Origin: DATATJ01 sp963789075
Lineage (GTDB): Bacteria; Acidobacteriota; Vicinamibacteria; Vicinamibacterales; CAVVIG01
Length of the DNA stretch: 64,000 nt
NCBI GenBank assembly: GCA_963789075.1
Contig: CAWBJQ010000004.1
Coordinates: 1 to 64,000, forward strand
Direction: 5' to 3'
Positions within the stretch are counted from its first letter, which is position 1. Each line of letters begins with the position of its first letter. Positions 9,638-20,228 of the stretch are shown here, in pieces. The position numbers and the translations under genes are program-made. A model generated the notes under the pieces. The model ran no database searches and had not been told where the DNA came from. It saw nothing but the letters and a program-made list of their open reading frames with translations.

Positions 9638-9664
9638 TGCGCATCCGCAAGCAGAATGCGCATC
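9638..9664. repeat. Direct repeat TGCGCATC upstream of the sigma-54 promoter
   Basis: Two exact 8-bp copies at 9638-9645 and 9657-9664 (19 bp apart, about two helical turns). They lie 55-95 bp upstream of the -24/-12 element, the usual place for enhancer sites of sigma-54 activators. Candidate upstream activating sequence. Confidence 0.4.
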
Positions 9665-9728
9665 GGCGCACAGCCTGCACTGTGCCGCTTAGGCGTCGTG
9701 CCGCTGTCGCGTCCCCCGCGATAACTCA

Positions 9729-11486
9729 TTGCATCGCCATGCGATAGGCGAGGCCGGCGATCGGCCGCCGCAAGATGGCGCCCGCTTTGCGGTTGCTGCT
9801 GGCGTGGAGTCCAGCGTCCTGCAGTCCAGCGTCCTGCCATTACCCGTCACCGAAGTGGCCACGTGGCCGACCGCAGATGCGGCCGGACGCGTTTTCCCGA
9901 TCGCGAGCGCGCGCGTCATCGCCCTGACCATCGCCGTCGTCGTCGCCTTCGCCTTCAGACCAACGGCCTTGTCGACCTACGGCTTCAGCGAGGACGAGAT
10001 CAACAAGGTTCACGCCGTCGAGGAGTACCGGCACGGGCGGTTTGGCGCCAACGCCGAGCACCCGATGCTGATGAAGCTGGCGATGTGGGGCAGCGTCGCG
10101 CTGTCGGAGCGATGGAACGCCGTGGCGCACGCCGGAGCGGACGATCGCGCTGGAGACGGCCATCCGCCTGCCGAACGCGCTCGCCGGCGCGGCGACGACG
10201 CTCGTGCTGTTCCTCGTGGTCGAACTCCTGTTCGGCATGCCGGCGGCGATCGCCGCGTCAGCGCTCTGGGCGCTCGACGTGAACGCCATCGCGATCAGCC
10301 CGGATCGGCAAAGAGGACACGTTCCTGCTGCTGTTCTTCCTGGTGGCGGTGTGGTGCTACGAGCGAGGCAAGCGGCAGGGAGTCACCGACCCATCGGCTG
10401 CCCAGCGCTGGTATGCGGGGAGCGGCGCGGCCTTCGGCCTGATGCTGGCGTCGAAGTACATGCCGCAGTACCTCGGCATCTACGCGCTGTTCAACACGCT
10501 GACCGACGGGAAGCCGGGCGCCAACCGTCCGGACCGCCGCTGGCATTTTGGCGCCATGGCGATGGCCTTCGCGATCGCGAACGTGGCGATCTTCTTTCCC
10601 GACACGTGGCGCTACTGCGTGGCGTACGTGCAGGGCGGGATGCTCGTGCATCACGGCAATCCGTACGCGGGACAGCTCTACGTCACCAACATCCCCATAT
10701 CACCGCTCGGCATTCCGGCCACCTATTACCTGCGGCTGCATCGCCACGAAGGTTCCGCTCGCGGTGCTCGGCGCCGCGTTCGCCGGCGGGATCGAGCTGG
10801 TCCGCCGCCGTCACGAGCGCGGATTCGTCCTGCTCCGCGTGCTGCTCTTGTTTCTCCTGGTGCCGTACTCCCTGATGGCCGCCAAGTTCCTTCGCTACGC
10901 GCTGCCGCTGTTCGCGGTGATCGACATTCTGGCCGGTGTCGGCGTCGTGTCGGGGGTCGCATGGCTGTTGCGGAAGGGGTGGTTGCCGCGACCGGTGCGC
11001 ATCGTCACGGCCGCGTGCGGCGCATCGCGGTGCTGGTGGTCGGCGTGGTCACGGCGCCGTGTGTCCGCCGCTCCGTTCTTCTCGCTGTTTCAGAACGCCA
11101 TCGGCGAGCGTCTCGCGCCGCCCGCCGTCACCTTTCCGGAGGAGACGTACGACTTCGGCGTGCGCGAGGCGGTGTCCGCGATCGCCGGCGTCGGCCGCGC
11201 CGGCGGCGGTGATCGTCAGCGACGCGCCTGACGTGGTCGCGCATTACCTGAAGCTGAGCACGGCGTCCGGATCTCCGCGCGGCGTCGCTCTCGGCGAGCG
11301 GCATCCCGTCGCGCGCAGCCCGAAGTCTGGGTGATCGTCCAGGACGAGCACCTCACATTCGAAAACCAACTGCTCGTGCGGCAGTTGCGCGGCACGACGC
11401 CGTGGCGCGAGATCGACGCCGGCCACGTGCGGGCCGCGCAGGTGTTTCGCATCGAGAGGAGAGGCCCGTGCTGCGCAGCCTCGTAG
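9729..11486 (+). CDS. PMT/ArnT-type membrane glycosyltransferase (frameshifted)
   Basis: Polytopic membrane enzyme of the protein-O-mannosyltransferase/ArnT superfamily, which moves a sugar from a polyprenyl-phosphate donor onto a periplasmic acceptor. After a first TM (VIALTIAVVVAFAF) comes the diagnostic first periplasmic loop STYGFSEDEINKVHAVEEYR with the catalytic acidic pair, then EHPMLMKLAMWG. Further on are many TM stretches such as TTLVLFLVVELLFGMPAAI, TFLLLFFLVAVWCYERG, MLASKYMPQYLG and VLLLFLLVPYSLMAAKFLRY. The C-terminal soluble part reads VWVIVQDEHLTFENQLLV. At least six indels (near 10125, 10303, 10735, 11025, 11215, 11310). The start is uncertain (9729 or an internal GTG). Its stop overlaps the next gene by 19 bases, indicating translational coupling. 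Confidence 0.75.
9808..9837. repeat. Tandem 15-bp repeat, two exact copies
   Basis: AGTCCAGCGTCCTGC occurs at 9808-9822 and again at 9823-9837 without a spacer. It lies in the uncertain N-terminal part of the PMT-family gene, where it would encode the repeated SSVLQ/SSVLP, or just upstream of the true start. Confidence 0.8.
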
Positions 11487-12363
11487 TCAACGCCGACGAT
11501 CTGGGCCTGACCGTCGGCGTCAACAACGGCATCTTCGACGCGCACGATCACGGTGTCCTGACGAGCGCGAGCCTGTTCGCGAACGCGCGCGCCACCGGCG
11601 ATGCGATCGCGCGCGCCCTGCGCCGTCCTTCATTGGGTGTCGGGTGCCACCTGACCCTGGTGGACGGCCAGCCGACCCTTCCTCCTGCCCGCGTGCCCTC
11701 CCTGATCGAAGGCGATGGACGGTTCCGCCAGTCGTGGAAACCGTTCATCGTCTCCTGCCTGCTGGGGCGGATCTCGCTGCCGGAGGTGGAGCAGGAGCTG
11801 ACGGCGCAGATCGATCGGCTTCGGAGCGCGGGCCTGACGCTGACGCATCTCGACGCGCACAAGCACGTGCACGCATACCCGCCGATCTTCGCCATCGTGA
11901 CGCGTCTGGCCGAGCGGTTTCGGATTCCGGTCGTGCGGGTGCCGTTCGAGCGGTGGCCGAACGTCTCCAGCGAGCCGGCTGCAGCAACGGACCGTGCGAC
12001 AGCAGGCGCTGCTGAACGCGGCCATGCTGCCATGGGCGTGGCGTGACTACCGGAACGCGGCCGCGCGCCGGCATCCGGACCCCGCACTTCATCGGCCGCG
12101 CGCACACCGGCGTGTTGTCCGCCGAGGCGCTGACGGCGATGGTACGGCGCTTCCGCCCGGCGTCACGGAGCTGATGGTCCATCCCGGATACGTCGACGAG
12201 ACGCTGGAGCGGCTGAATACGCGGCTGCTCGACGCTCGCGCGGACGAAGTCGATCTGCTCACGCATCGCGAACACCTTCGACCTGCTCATCGATCAGCGG
12301 ATCACGCTGATCCGTCACGACCTTTCACTGTCCGAACACAGGAGCCTTCGTCATGCCTCGTAA
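11468..12363 (+). CDS. ChbG/HpnK (YdjC-type) carbohydrate deacetylase (frameshifted)
   Basis: Deacetylates N-acetylated sugars. GTG start at 11468 gives MLRSLVVNADDLGLTVGVNN; the DD pair is the metal and catalytic-base site. HLDAHKHVH supplies the His ligands, preceded by GVGCHLTLVDGQPTLP. After indels near 11975, 12060 and 12265 the chain continues HFIGRAHTGVLSAEAL, GVTELMVHPGYVDETLERLN and LIDQRITLIRHDLSL, typical of the family C-terminus. About 295 aa. It is coupled on both sides (19-base overlap upstream, 11-base overlap with the GT2 gene downstream). In this context it may deacetylate a polyprenyl-linked sugar, the role ArnD plays in the Arn pathway; that is inference. Confidence 0.82.
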
Positions 12364-13404
12364 TACTCGATCCACGGCGTCGCCGCGCGGCGTTCATCTG
12401 TCGATCGTCGTGCCGCTCTTCAACGAGGCGGCGACGATCGCCGAGCTCCACCGCCGCCTCAACGCCGTGCTCCTGCTGCTCGGCACCCACGCGGAAATCG
12501 TCTACGTCGACGATGGCAGCAGCGACGGCACGAGGGAGGCGCTGGAGGCGCTCGCGGACCGCGATGAACGCGTCGTCCTGGTCTTGCTCGCCAGGAACTA
12601 CGGGCAGACGGCCGCGTTGGCCGCCGGCTTCGACGCCGCGGAGGGCGCGGTGATCGTCGCCATGGACGGCGACCTGCAGCACGCGCCGGAGGAGATTCCG
12701 AAGCTGCTCGCCAAGCTCGACGAAGGCTACGACGTCGTCAGCGGCTGGCGCGAACAGCGCGTGGACAATCTGTGGACGCGCCGGGTGCCGTCGAAAATCG
12801 CGAACTGGCTGATGGCCCAGATCTCCGGCGTGTCGCTGCACGACTTCGGCACCACGTTCAAGGCGTACCGGGCGCCGGTCATCAAGCGCATCCGGCTCTA
12901 CGGCGATCTGCACCGGTTCATTCCGGCGCTCGCGAGCTGGGGCGGCGCGCGCATCGCCGAAGTGCCGATCGCGAATATTCCGCGGCCGCAGAACCAGTCG
13001 CACTACGGCCTGTCGCGCACGTGGCGGGTGATGGCCGATCTCATCACCGTGCGTTTTCTCCTGCGCTACGTGACGCGGCCGCTTCACCTCTTCGGACCGA
13101 TCGGCTTCGCCGCGACCGCGCATCGGGGCGCTGGCGGCGCTCTGGGTGCTGGCGACGAAGGTCCTGACCGGCGCAGCGGTCTTTCTGGCGCACGGTCCGC
13201 TGCTGCTGCTCAGCGCGGTGCTCATCCAGACAGGCGTGATGCTGATTGGCCTCGGGCTCCTCGCCGAAGTCCTGACGCGCATCTACATGGACGGCCGGCA
13301 TCGCCGCATCTACACGCTCGCGTCGCGGACGCAGCGGCCGGCGGTGCAGCCGTGGCCCCAGCCCGAGGCCGGTGCTCGTCCAGTCGAGCGGAGCACGGCA
13401 ATGA
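12353..13404 (+). CDS. GT2 family polyprenyl-phosphate glycosyltransferase (DPM1/ArnC-like)
   Basis: Transfers a sugar from a nucleotide donor to undecaprenyl phosphate on the cytoplasmic face. ATG 12353. The GT-A core shows LSIVVPLFNEAATIAELHRR, EIVYVDDGSSDGT, the acceptor-binding GQTAALAAGFD and the metal-binding AMDGDLQHAPEEIP. The middle domain has DFGTTFKAYR and RFIPALASWGGARIAEVPI, then two C-terminal TM helices (LAALWVLATKVLTGAAVF, LLLSAVLIQTGVMLIGLG) and the closing RIYMDGRHRRIYT, as in ArnC/DPM1-like proteins. Indels near 13120 and 13350. The best C-terminal frame ends RPVLVQSSGARQ with its TGA overlapping the next ATG (ATGA at 13401-13404). About 345 aa. Confidence 0.87.
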
Positions 13405-14354
13405 CCCGCCGCACGCTGGGCGGCGTGACGGTTCTCGTGGCCGGCGCTGTTGAGCGGCGCGCAGGGCAGCACGGTGTCTCCGCGTCGCGCCGGCGCGAGG
13501 CCTGCCGGCCGCGGCGCGCCGGCCTCGGCAGCGACCGAGCGGCATCACTACACGATGAGCGCGCGCGTGCGCCCGCTCCTGCTGTTCTGGATCGGCCGCT
13601 CGAACGTCGGCGACGCCGATCGTGACGCGCGCCGCTCGCGCCGGACGAGACGCGCTACTCGCTGCTCATCGGCTCGGATCCGGATCGCGCGCCGCGCCGC
13701 ATCAATCGATGGGGCTATATCGAGGAAACGATTCGCGGCGACGCCGCGCGGTCGTCGGGCTGATGACCGAGTCGGATGAGGAGTCGGTCGAAGAGGCCGA
13801 AGCCAGTCTCCGAAAGAAGCGCAGCGGCGTGCATACCTTCAAGGTGATCCGGGCGACCGTGAACGGCGAGCAGGCGCAATCGATCGTCACGTCGGTCGCG
13901 GCTCCACGCGACTACAGCTTCCGTCAGCTGCAAACCGTGCTCGATCTGGCCGAGCGACGAATCGCCTGACGCCAAGCATCGGACGATTCGGCTGCCGCCC
14001 GGCACCCGCCCAGGATTTCTTGCCGCTCTTGCCGACGCGATGCACACATCGGCGGGCTCGATCCCGTACGTGTATTACGGCCGGATTTATGAGCTCCGCC
14101 GGACGAGCGCTCGAACGATTCCCAACCTGCGGCTCGGGCAGACGTCGTACGGGCGCGCGACGGCTGCAGACTTCACCGTCAGGAGCACGTACGACGGTGA
14201 GCAGTTTGGTTTTTCGATGACCTACGGCACCGAAGGACGCTATGCGGAAGTGCCGCTGACCGCCTCCTATCGTCCGCGCTGGTGGATGGAAATCAACCTG
14301 ACGCTCGACGATGAGGACGCCGGGCCGACGCTGACCGATGGAGTCGATCGGTGA
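13401..14354 (+). CDS. Secreted protein of unknown function (frameshifted)
   Basis: Unrecognised. A signal peptide (MTRRTLGGVTVLVAG, then LLSGAQGS after an indel near 13447) precedes a Pro/Arg/Ala-rich linker. A mixed alpha/beta region follows: YTMSARVRPLLLFWIGRSNV, RYSLLIGSDPDRAPRRINRW, VVGLMTESDEESVEEAEASL and YSFRQLQTVLDLAERRIA. The last part, after a shift near 13968, reads YVYYGRIYELRR, DFTVRSTYDGEQFGFSMTY and WWMEINLTLDDEDAG. Further indels near 13615 and 13740. It sits between a polyprenyl-sugar synthase and a flippase-like gene with ATGA and GTGA overlaps on both sides, so it belongs to that operon and likely works on the same periplasmic product. Confidence 0.6.
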
Positions 14355-15373
14355 CTCGGAAGCGCGCCCTCCTGATGGCGATCGGCTTCGTGGGCCTCGC
14401 GTTGTTCGCGCAGTCGATCTACATGCTCGGGGTCGAACGCCTGATCGATGGACTCCGGCGTGTCGGCTGGGGATTCGGGGCGATTGTAATCCTCTCCGGC
14501 GCTCGCGAAGCGGCCCGAACCCTGGCCTGGGTCCGCACTGTCGAGGGGTCGGCACGGCTGCCGTTCGCGCGAGCGTTCCGCGCGCGGCTCGCGGGCGAAG
14601 CGCTGAACACGCTTTTGCCGATGGGCATGCTGGTCGGCGAGCCGGTCAAAGCGTCTCAGGTCGCGCCGGATCTGCCGTTCGCCTCAGCCTTCGGGGCGCT
14701 CGTCGTGGAGTTCGCTTTCTACTGCATCTCGCTCGTCCTATTGCTCAGCGCGGGGACGACGGCGCTCATCGCCGTTGCCGACCCTTCGTTCCGTCCGTAT
14801 CTGATCGCGTCGCTGGTGACGTCTGCCGTGGTGTTGGGTGCGCTGCTGCCGTACGTCCGCCGTGCGGGCCGGCGCAACCTGGAGCGCACCGCAACGTTCA
14901 GCGCGGCAGGCGGCCGGATCAGGGCGGCGATCAGAACCGCGGTCGACAGCGTGCGGCGGCAAGTCGCCATCGTGGGGAGGTTCGCGGCCGAGCATCCTGA
15001 GCGCGTGCGCGCGATTGTGGCGTTCGAGATCGCGTATCAGGTGCTCGCGATCGCTGAGGTGTACTTCACGCTCTTCCTCATCAGCCCCGTCCAGCCCACT
15101 TTGGCTACGTCGCTCGTGTTGGAGACGGTGAATCGAGTGATCACCATGTTGTTCAAGATGCTGCCGATGCGGCTGGGCGTCGACGAGGCGAGCTCGTCGT
15201 TGTTTGCCGGCCGGCTGGATCTCGGCGCCACGACCGGTCTGACTCTGGCGCTCGTGAGAAAGCTGCGCATGCTGTTCTGGGGCGGCATTGGATTGCTGTT
15301 CTTGTTGCCGCGCCGGTCTGATGTGACGGTCTCCGCATGGTCGTGGCCCGTCGTCGGTCAGCGCGTGCCGTGA
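14351..15373 (+). CDS. Lysylphosphatidylglycerol synthase TM-domain (flippase-like) protein
   Basis: Integral membrane protein of 340 aa with about eight predicted helices (e.g. ALLMAIGFVGLALFAQSIYM, FGAIVILSGAREAA, YCISLVLLLSAGTTALIAV, LIASLVTSAVVLGALLPYV). It has the UPF0104/LPG-synthase membrane-half pattern: RARLAGEALNTLLPMGMLVG-EPVKA and, later, NRVITMLFKMLPMRLGVDEA. Standalone members lack the lysyl-transferase domain and are thought to be lipid flippases or envelope factors. The GTG start overlaps the preceding stop (GTGA, 14351-14354). The frame is intact. Context suggests handling of the polyprenyl-linked or glycosylated lipid made by the upstream genes. Confidence 0.85.
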   Translation: MTRKRALLMAIGFVGLALFAQSIYMLGVERLIDGLRRVGWGFGAIVILSGAREAARTLAWVRTVEGSARLPFARAFRARLAGEALNTLLPMGMLVGEPVKASQVAPDLPFASAFGALVVEFAFYCISLVLLLSAGTTALIAVADPSFRPYLIASLVTSAVVLGALLPYVRRAGRRNLERTATFSAAGGRIRAAIRTAVDSVRRQVAIVGRFAAEHPERVRAIVAFEIAYQVLAIAEVYFTLFLISPVQPTLATSLVLETVNRVITMLFKMLPMRLGVDEASSSLFAGRLDLGATTGLTLALVRKLRMLFWGGIGLLFLLPRRSDVTVSAWSWPVVGQRVP

Positions 15374-15380
15374 AGGTGTC

Positions 15381-17860
15381 ATGGCTACTGTGTATCGCTC
15401 CATCGTCGCTCTGTTCGTCGCAACGCTGCTTGGTGCGGGATCCGCGGCTGCGCAGACGGCTGGACAAGCTCCTTCCGCCGTCGTGGCGGGCACCGTGTCG
15501 GTGCCGGCGCCCGATGGCTCGCCGTTTGTCGTGCCGGGGGTGACGCTCACGCTGACGTGCGGCAGCAGCGAGCCGAAGGTCGAGGTGTCGAACGAGAGCG
15601 GCGAGTTTCGATTCGTCGACGCGCCCGTCGGCTCGTGTGCGATTACCGCGGAGCTCCAAGGCTTCAAGACGGCAACCACGAGCGTCGTTGTGAACGCCGG
15701 CGAGACTTCGACGAGCACCATTCAGCTGGGCCTCGAGGCGCTGCACGAGGAAGTCACGGTGCGGGCCCAGACGGATGTTGCGGGCAACGATACGATCGCG
15801 GCGCACGTCGAGCGGATGACCACGCAGATGATGGAGACCGCTCCCATCGCGAGCGAGCGCTTCCAGGACGCGCTTCCGCTGATTCCGGGCGTCGTGCGCG
15901 GGCCGGACGGCCTGCTGAACATCAACGGCACGCGCAGCAATCAAAGCGCGTTGACGTTCAACAACGCGAACGGGACCGACCCGGTGACGGGCGAAGATGC
16001 GATTGAGCTGCCGATCGACGCTGTGAGCACCGTCCAGGTTCGCGGCGCGGCGTTCGCGCCCGAGTTCGGTCTGTCAGCGGGCGCAGTGACGACGGTCGAG
16101 ACGCAGCGTGCCGGCGACGCCTGGCACGTGACGGTGAACGATCTGGAGCCGCGTCCCAGGCTTCGGGCGGGGGAATTTCGGGGCGTCGAATCGTGGACGC
16201 CGCGCCTGACGACGGGCGGCCCGATCGTGAAAGGTAAGCTCAGTCTGCTCGAGTCGACGCAATACGAGTACAGCCAGACGCGCACGTTCGGCTTGCCGGC
16301 GTTCCAGAGCGACACGGAGCTGCAAAGCTTCGAGTCGTATACGCGCGCCGACTGGTCGATCAGCGATCCGCAGCACCTGACGGCGTCAGCGATGATCTCG
16401 CCTCGGAAGACGACCTACGCCGGGTTGAACACGTTCAATCCGCAGCCGGTCACGCCCAACATCAGGAACAACAATGTGCTCGCGAGCGCCTCGCATCAGC
16501 TCGTCATCGGCCAGAGCGGCGTCCTCGACACGCTGGTCAGCGTGAAGCAGTTCGATGCCACCATCTATCCCAGTCAGGGTAGCGGACCGATGGTCCTCGC
16601 ACCGGACGTCAATACGGGCAGTTACTTCAACGATCAGGACCGCACGAGCCGGCGCGCCGAGTGGCTCACGACATACGGCTTCACGCCCTTTGGGCCCGCC
16701 CATGTGGTGAAGGTCGGTGCCGGCCTGACCTACGAGACCTTCAACGGGACGAATACCAGCCGTCCGGTCAACATCGTGCGGGAGAACGGCACGCTCAGTG
16801 AGGAGATTGGGTTCATCGGCAGCGGGCTGTCTGAATCGCAGCAAGTGGGGGACGCAGGGTTACGCGCAGGACTCGTGGACGGTGTCGCCGCGCCTCAGCG
16901 CCACGTACGGCGTGCGATTCGATCGCGACTCGTTCACCGGCGACATCAACGTCGCGCCGCGCGGCTCCTTCGCCGTCACGGCGACGGCGGACGGCCGGAC
17001 CGTCGTGCGCGGCGGGGCCGGTGTGTTCTACGACCCGATCCCGCTGAACGTGGCGAGCTTCGATCAGCTCCAGGAGCGCACCGTGACGGACTTCGCCGCT
17101 GACGGCCTCACGCCGGTCGGACAGACGCAGTTCGTGCCAAATGTCGTGGCGTCGGCGATTCACACGCCTCGCAGCATCAACTGGAACGTCGAGGTCGATC
17201 GCGAATGGATCCGGAATTTCTTCGTCCGCGTCGGTTACCAGCAGCGCGAAAACCGGTTCGAGTCGGTGCTCGATCCCGCGACGCTGGCCGGCGGCGATGA
17301 AGTGTTGTGGCTTCGAACGGACGGGCAGTCGCGCTATCGCGAAGGGCAGATCACCAGCCGTTATCAGTTCCACGGCACGGATCAGATCGTCGCCTCGTAC
17401 ACGCGATCGTCGGCCGTTGGCAACTTGAATGACTTCAACACGTACTACGGGAACATCGAGAATCCCGGTGATCCGGCCCGACGCGCGAGGTCCGCTGCCC
17501 TGGGATGCGCCGAACCGCTACCTGGTCTGGAGCAACATCAGCCTGCCGCGCGGCTTCACGCTGTTTCCGTTGCTCGATATTCGCACGGGCTTTCCACTGT
17601 CGACGATCGACGAGAATCGAGACTTCGTCGGGCCCAGAAACGAAGCGGGCCGCTATCCGACCTTCGTGTCGCTCGATACGCAGGTCACCAAGCGTCTTCG
17701 GCTGTTCGGCCACAACGCGACGATCGGGCTCAAAGTGTTCAACATCACGAACCACTTCAACCCGCGCGACTACCAGGGCAACCTGGCGAGCGCGAACTAC
17801 GGCGACTTCAACAACAGCGTCGGCCGCACTTTCCGCGGCAAATGGGTGTTCGAGTTTTAA
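15381..17860 (+). CDS. TonB-dependent receptor with carboxypeptidase-regulatory N-domain (two frameshifts)
   Basis: Outer-membrane receptor of about 826 aa. Signal peptide MATVYRSIVALFVATLLGAG, cleavage near AAAQ. A carboxypeptidase-regulatory (Ig-like) domain spans ~35-125 (GEFRFVDAPVGSCAITAELQ), then the plug (LNINGTRSNQSALTFNNANG) and the barrel, ending KWVFEF with the terminal Phe expected of Bam substrates. Extra bases near 16843 (SQQ/WGTQGYAQDSW) and 17468 (NP/VIRPDARGPLPWDAPNR). Starts 8 bp after the flippase gene, so it may be the last gene of that operon. Ligand unknown. Confidence 0.85.
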
Positions 17861-18030
17861 GAGCGCGTTGCAAGATTCGCTTTTGGCGGGGCCTGTCCGC
17901 GAACAGCCCCACCGGGTGCTCGCCGAACAGCGCCCGTCACGGCTCACGGCTCCGCGCCCGGCGGGGCGGCCCCGTTCGCGGCCACCCGCGAGCTCGCGAA
18001 TTTGTCAACGTGCTCTGAAGGCAGTTACGG

Positions 18031-18684
18031 TCAGGTGAGACGGACGAGCCCGCGCCGCGTCGCGATCTTCACGGCTTCCGTGCGGCTCGTCACGCCGAGC
18101 TTCTCGAAGAGATGGCCCAGGTGGGTCTTGACGGTCCGCTCGCTGATGCCGAGCTCGCTGGCAATTTCCTTGTTGGACTTTCCGTCGGCCATCAAACGCA
18201 GCGTGGCCAGCTCGCGCGGTGTGAGCTGAATGCGAGTGACTCCCTCCGCCAACTTGGCCGCGGCCGCCGGCGCGAGATACGTCTTCCCGGCCAGGACGCC
18301 GTGGATGCACTCGATGAGCCCGTCAGCGGAAATGTCCTTCAGCACGTACGCCTTCGCGCCGGCTTTCAGGGCGCGGGAGATGTCCTCGTCCGTGTCGTAC
18401 GTCGTGAGAACGATGACCTTGGCGTGCGGATCGCGCGCGCGAATCTGGCGCACCGCCTCCACGCCTTCCATCACCGGCATCCGGAGATCGAGCAGCGTGA
18501 CGTCCGGCCGGTATCGCACGTACGCTTCGACCGCTTCGAGCCCGTTGGACGCTTCGGCGACGACGTGCAGGTCCACTTCATGATTGATGATATTGGCGAC
18601 CCCGGTGCGGAGCAGCGCGTGATCGTCGACGACGAGCACGTTGGCCCTCGCGACCGCATCGGGAGTCACATCAGCGGGTAGCAT
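18031..18684 (-). CDS. NarL/LuxR-type response regulator
   Basis: DNA-binding output protein of a two-component system, 217 aa. Receiver domain with VLVVDDHALLR, phospho-acceptor Asp in VTLLDLRMPVMEG (~63), Thr in VIVLTTYDTD and Lys in AYVLKDISADG. LuxR-type HTH in the last 65 residues (LTPRELATLRLMADGKSNKE and ISERTVKTHLGHLFEKLGV). The frame is intact. The 5' end overlaps the 3' end of the sensor kinase gene by 14 bases, so the pair is coupled. It is divergent from the RND efflux operon starting at 20229, which is the obvious target. Confidence 0.92.
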   Translation of the reverse strand: MLPADVTPDAVARANVLVVDDHALLRTGVANIINHEVDLHVVAEASNGLEAVEAYVRYRPDVTLLDLRMPVMEGVEAVRQIRARDPHAKVIVLTTYDTDEDISRALKAGAKAYVLKDISADGLIECIHGVLAGKTYLAPAAAAKLAEGVTRIQLTPRELATLRLMADGKSNKEIASELGISERTVKTHLGHLFEKLGVTSRTEAVKIATRRGLVRLT

Positions 18685-20009
18685 TGGCCGCTCCAGGAAT
18701 CGAGAAAGACGGCGGCTCCCATGCGAGGACCACTTCGGTGCCGGACCGTGGAGCCGTCACGATCGTGAGAGAGGCGCCGATCCGTTCGGCGCGCTCCTGC
18801 ATGCTAGTCATCCCGAAGCCCGTGTCGCGGTGCTCGCGGGCGATCCCACGGCCATCGTCGGCCACCGACAACCTGAACCCGACCGATCGCACCGACGAGG
18901 CCTGGATCGAGATCCGCTTCGCGCGAGCGTGACGCACCGCGTTGGTGAGCGCCTCCTGCGCGATGCCGATAATCTCCCGGTCGACACCGCCGTCGAGCGA
19001 CGGCAGATCGGCGACGGTGAGCTGAATCGGCACGTCAGTGGTGCGACGCGCCAGGTCGGTCATTCGCGCAAGCGCCGCGGCGAGGTCGTCGCTCTCGGCG
19101 CGCTGAGGCCGCAGCGCCGACACCGATCGACGCGCGTCGATCATGTGCGTCCGGGCCAGATCCACGGCGGTGTCGAGGCTGCGGGTGACCGCGGGCGGCA
19201 AGGCCGCGGCCGACCGCTGCGCGGCTTGGAGCTGCATCAGAATGGCGCCGAATCCCTGCGCGAGCGTGTCGTGGATATCGCGCGCCATCCGGTTGCGTTC
19301 CTCGAGCACCGCCTGCCGCCGCTCTTCGACGCGGCTTTGCTCGGCCAGCCGGCTCTGATGCAGCGCGAGCGTCGCTTGCTTCGCCATCGCGTCGACCAGC
19401 GCGCGCCGCCAGAGAGTCTCGCACTCCGAGCTCGATCCGGTGGAGAGTGCCACCCATCCAAGGTTGCGCGTTCGCAGCACCAGCGGTGCGACGACCATCG
19501 ATTCGACGCCGGTTCCACGATTCATGACCCGCACCGGCTCGGGGAGGTGCGCATCATCGCCCGCGTACTCCACCGTCTGCGTCCAGCCCGGCGTGTGCGC
19601 CAGGAAGTGCTCGGAGAGACTCTCTCGCGGCAGCGTCAGTGTGTCCCAGTCGTGGCTCCCTTTCAGGAAGAACCGGCCATTGACGTAGGCCATCCAGAGA
19701 TCGCATCGCGATCCGTCGTGATCGAGCAGCCACACGCCGCACCCCTGGCTCTCGGACTCCTCCACGAGCGTCTTGATGAAGGCGCGGAAGAAACCGGTGA
19801 TGTCCGGCTCGCGTACCGAGCAGATCCAGCGCGAGTTGGACCGCGTCGCTCTGGATCTGCGCCATGCACTCGGCGCGGCGACGGAAGTCGGTCTCGCGCG
19901 CCAGCGCGTCGCTCAGCGACTTGATCCTCAGCGCCTCGATCGTGGGCCGATTCACCACGGTCTCTACGCCGTCCGACGTGCTCTCTGAGCGCTCCACCGG
20001 TGATTGCAT
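18671..20009 (-). CDS. Sensor histidine kinase, HisKA_3 (NarX-like), with GAF domain (one frameshift)
   Basis: Cytoplasmic two-component sensor of about 445 aa; no TM segments. Start MQSPVERSESTSDGVE, a helical linker (ALRIKSLSDALARETDFRRR), a GAF-like sensor region (~80-225, GCGVWLLDHDGSRCDLWMAY), the dimerisation helix with phospho-His in NRMARDIHDTLAQGF (~248), and a HATPase_c domain with AQEALTNAVRHARA (N box) and VADDGRGIAREHRDTGFGM (G boxes). One extra base near 19815 separates LDLLGTRE from DITGFFRAFIKTLVEESE. It pairs with the overlapping response regulator and is divergent from the RND operon, separated by 219 bp that should hold both promoters. Confidence 0.87.
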
Positions 20010-20228
20010 GAACCCTCCTCGTCCGGCCAGCCGTCTGCGGTCACTATTGATTATCCGCCAGACCGCCTCGAGGAGGCGTCATCCAATCGACGCAACAGGA
20101 CCTCGGCCAAAAGTCGCAGATCGCGCTCCACTGAATGTGCTTCCGGCGTCTGTACCGTTCGAGCGAGCGCGCGGTCAGCCCACTGCCCGATTGTGGGGAG
20201 CCGCCGCGGATGCGATCCTGCCTTCGTC

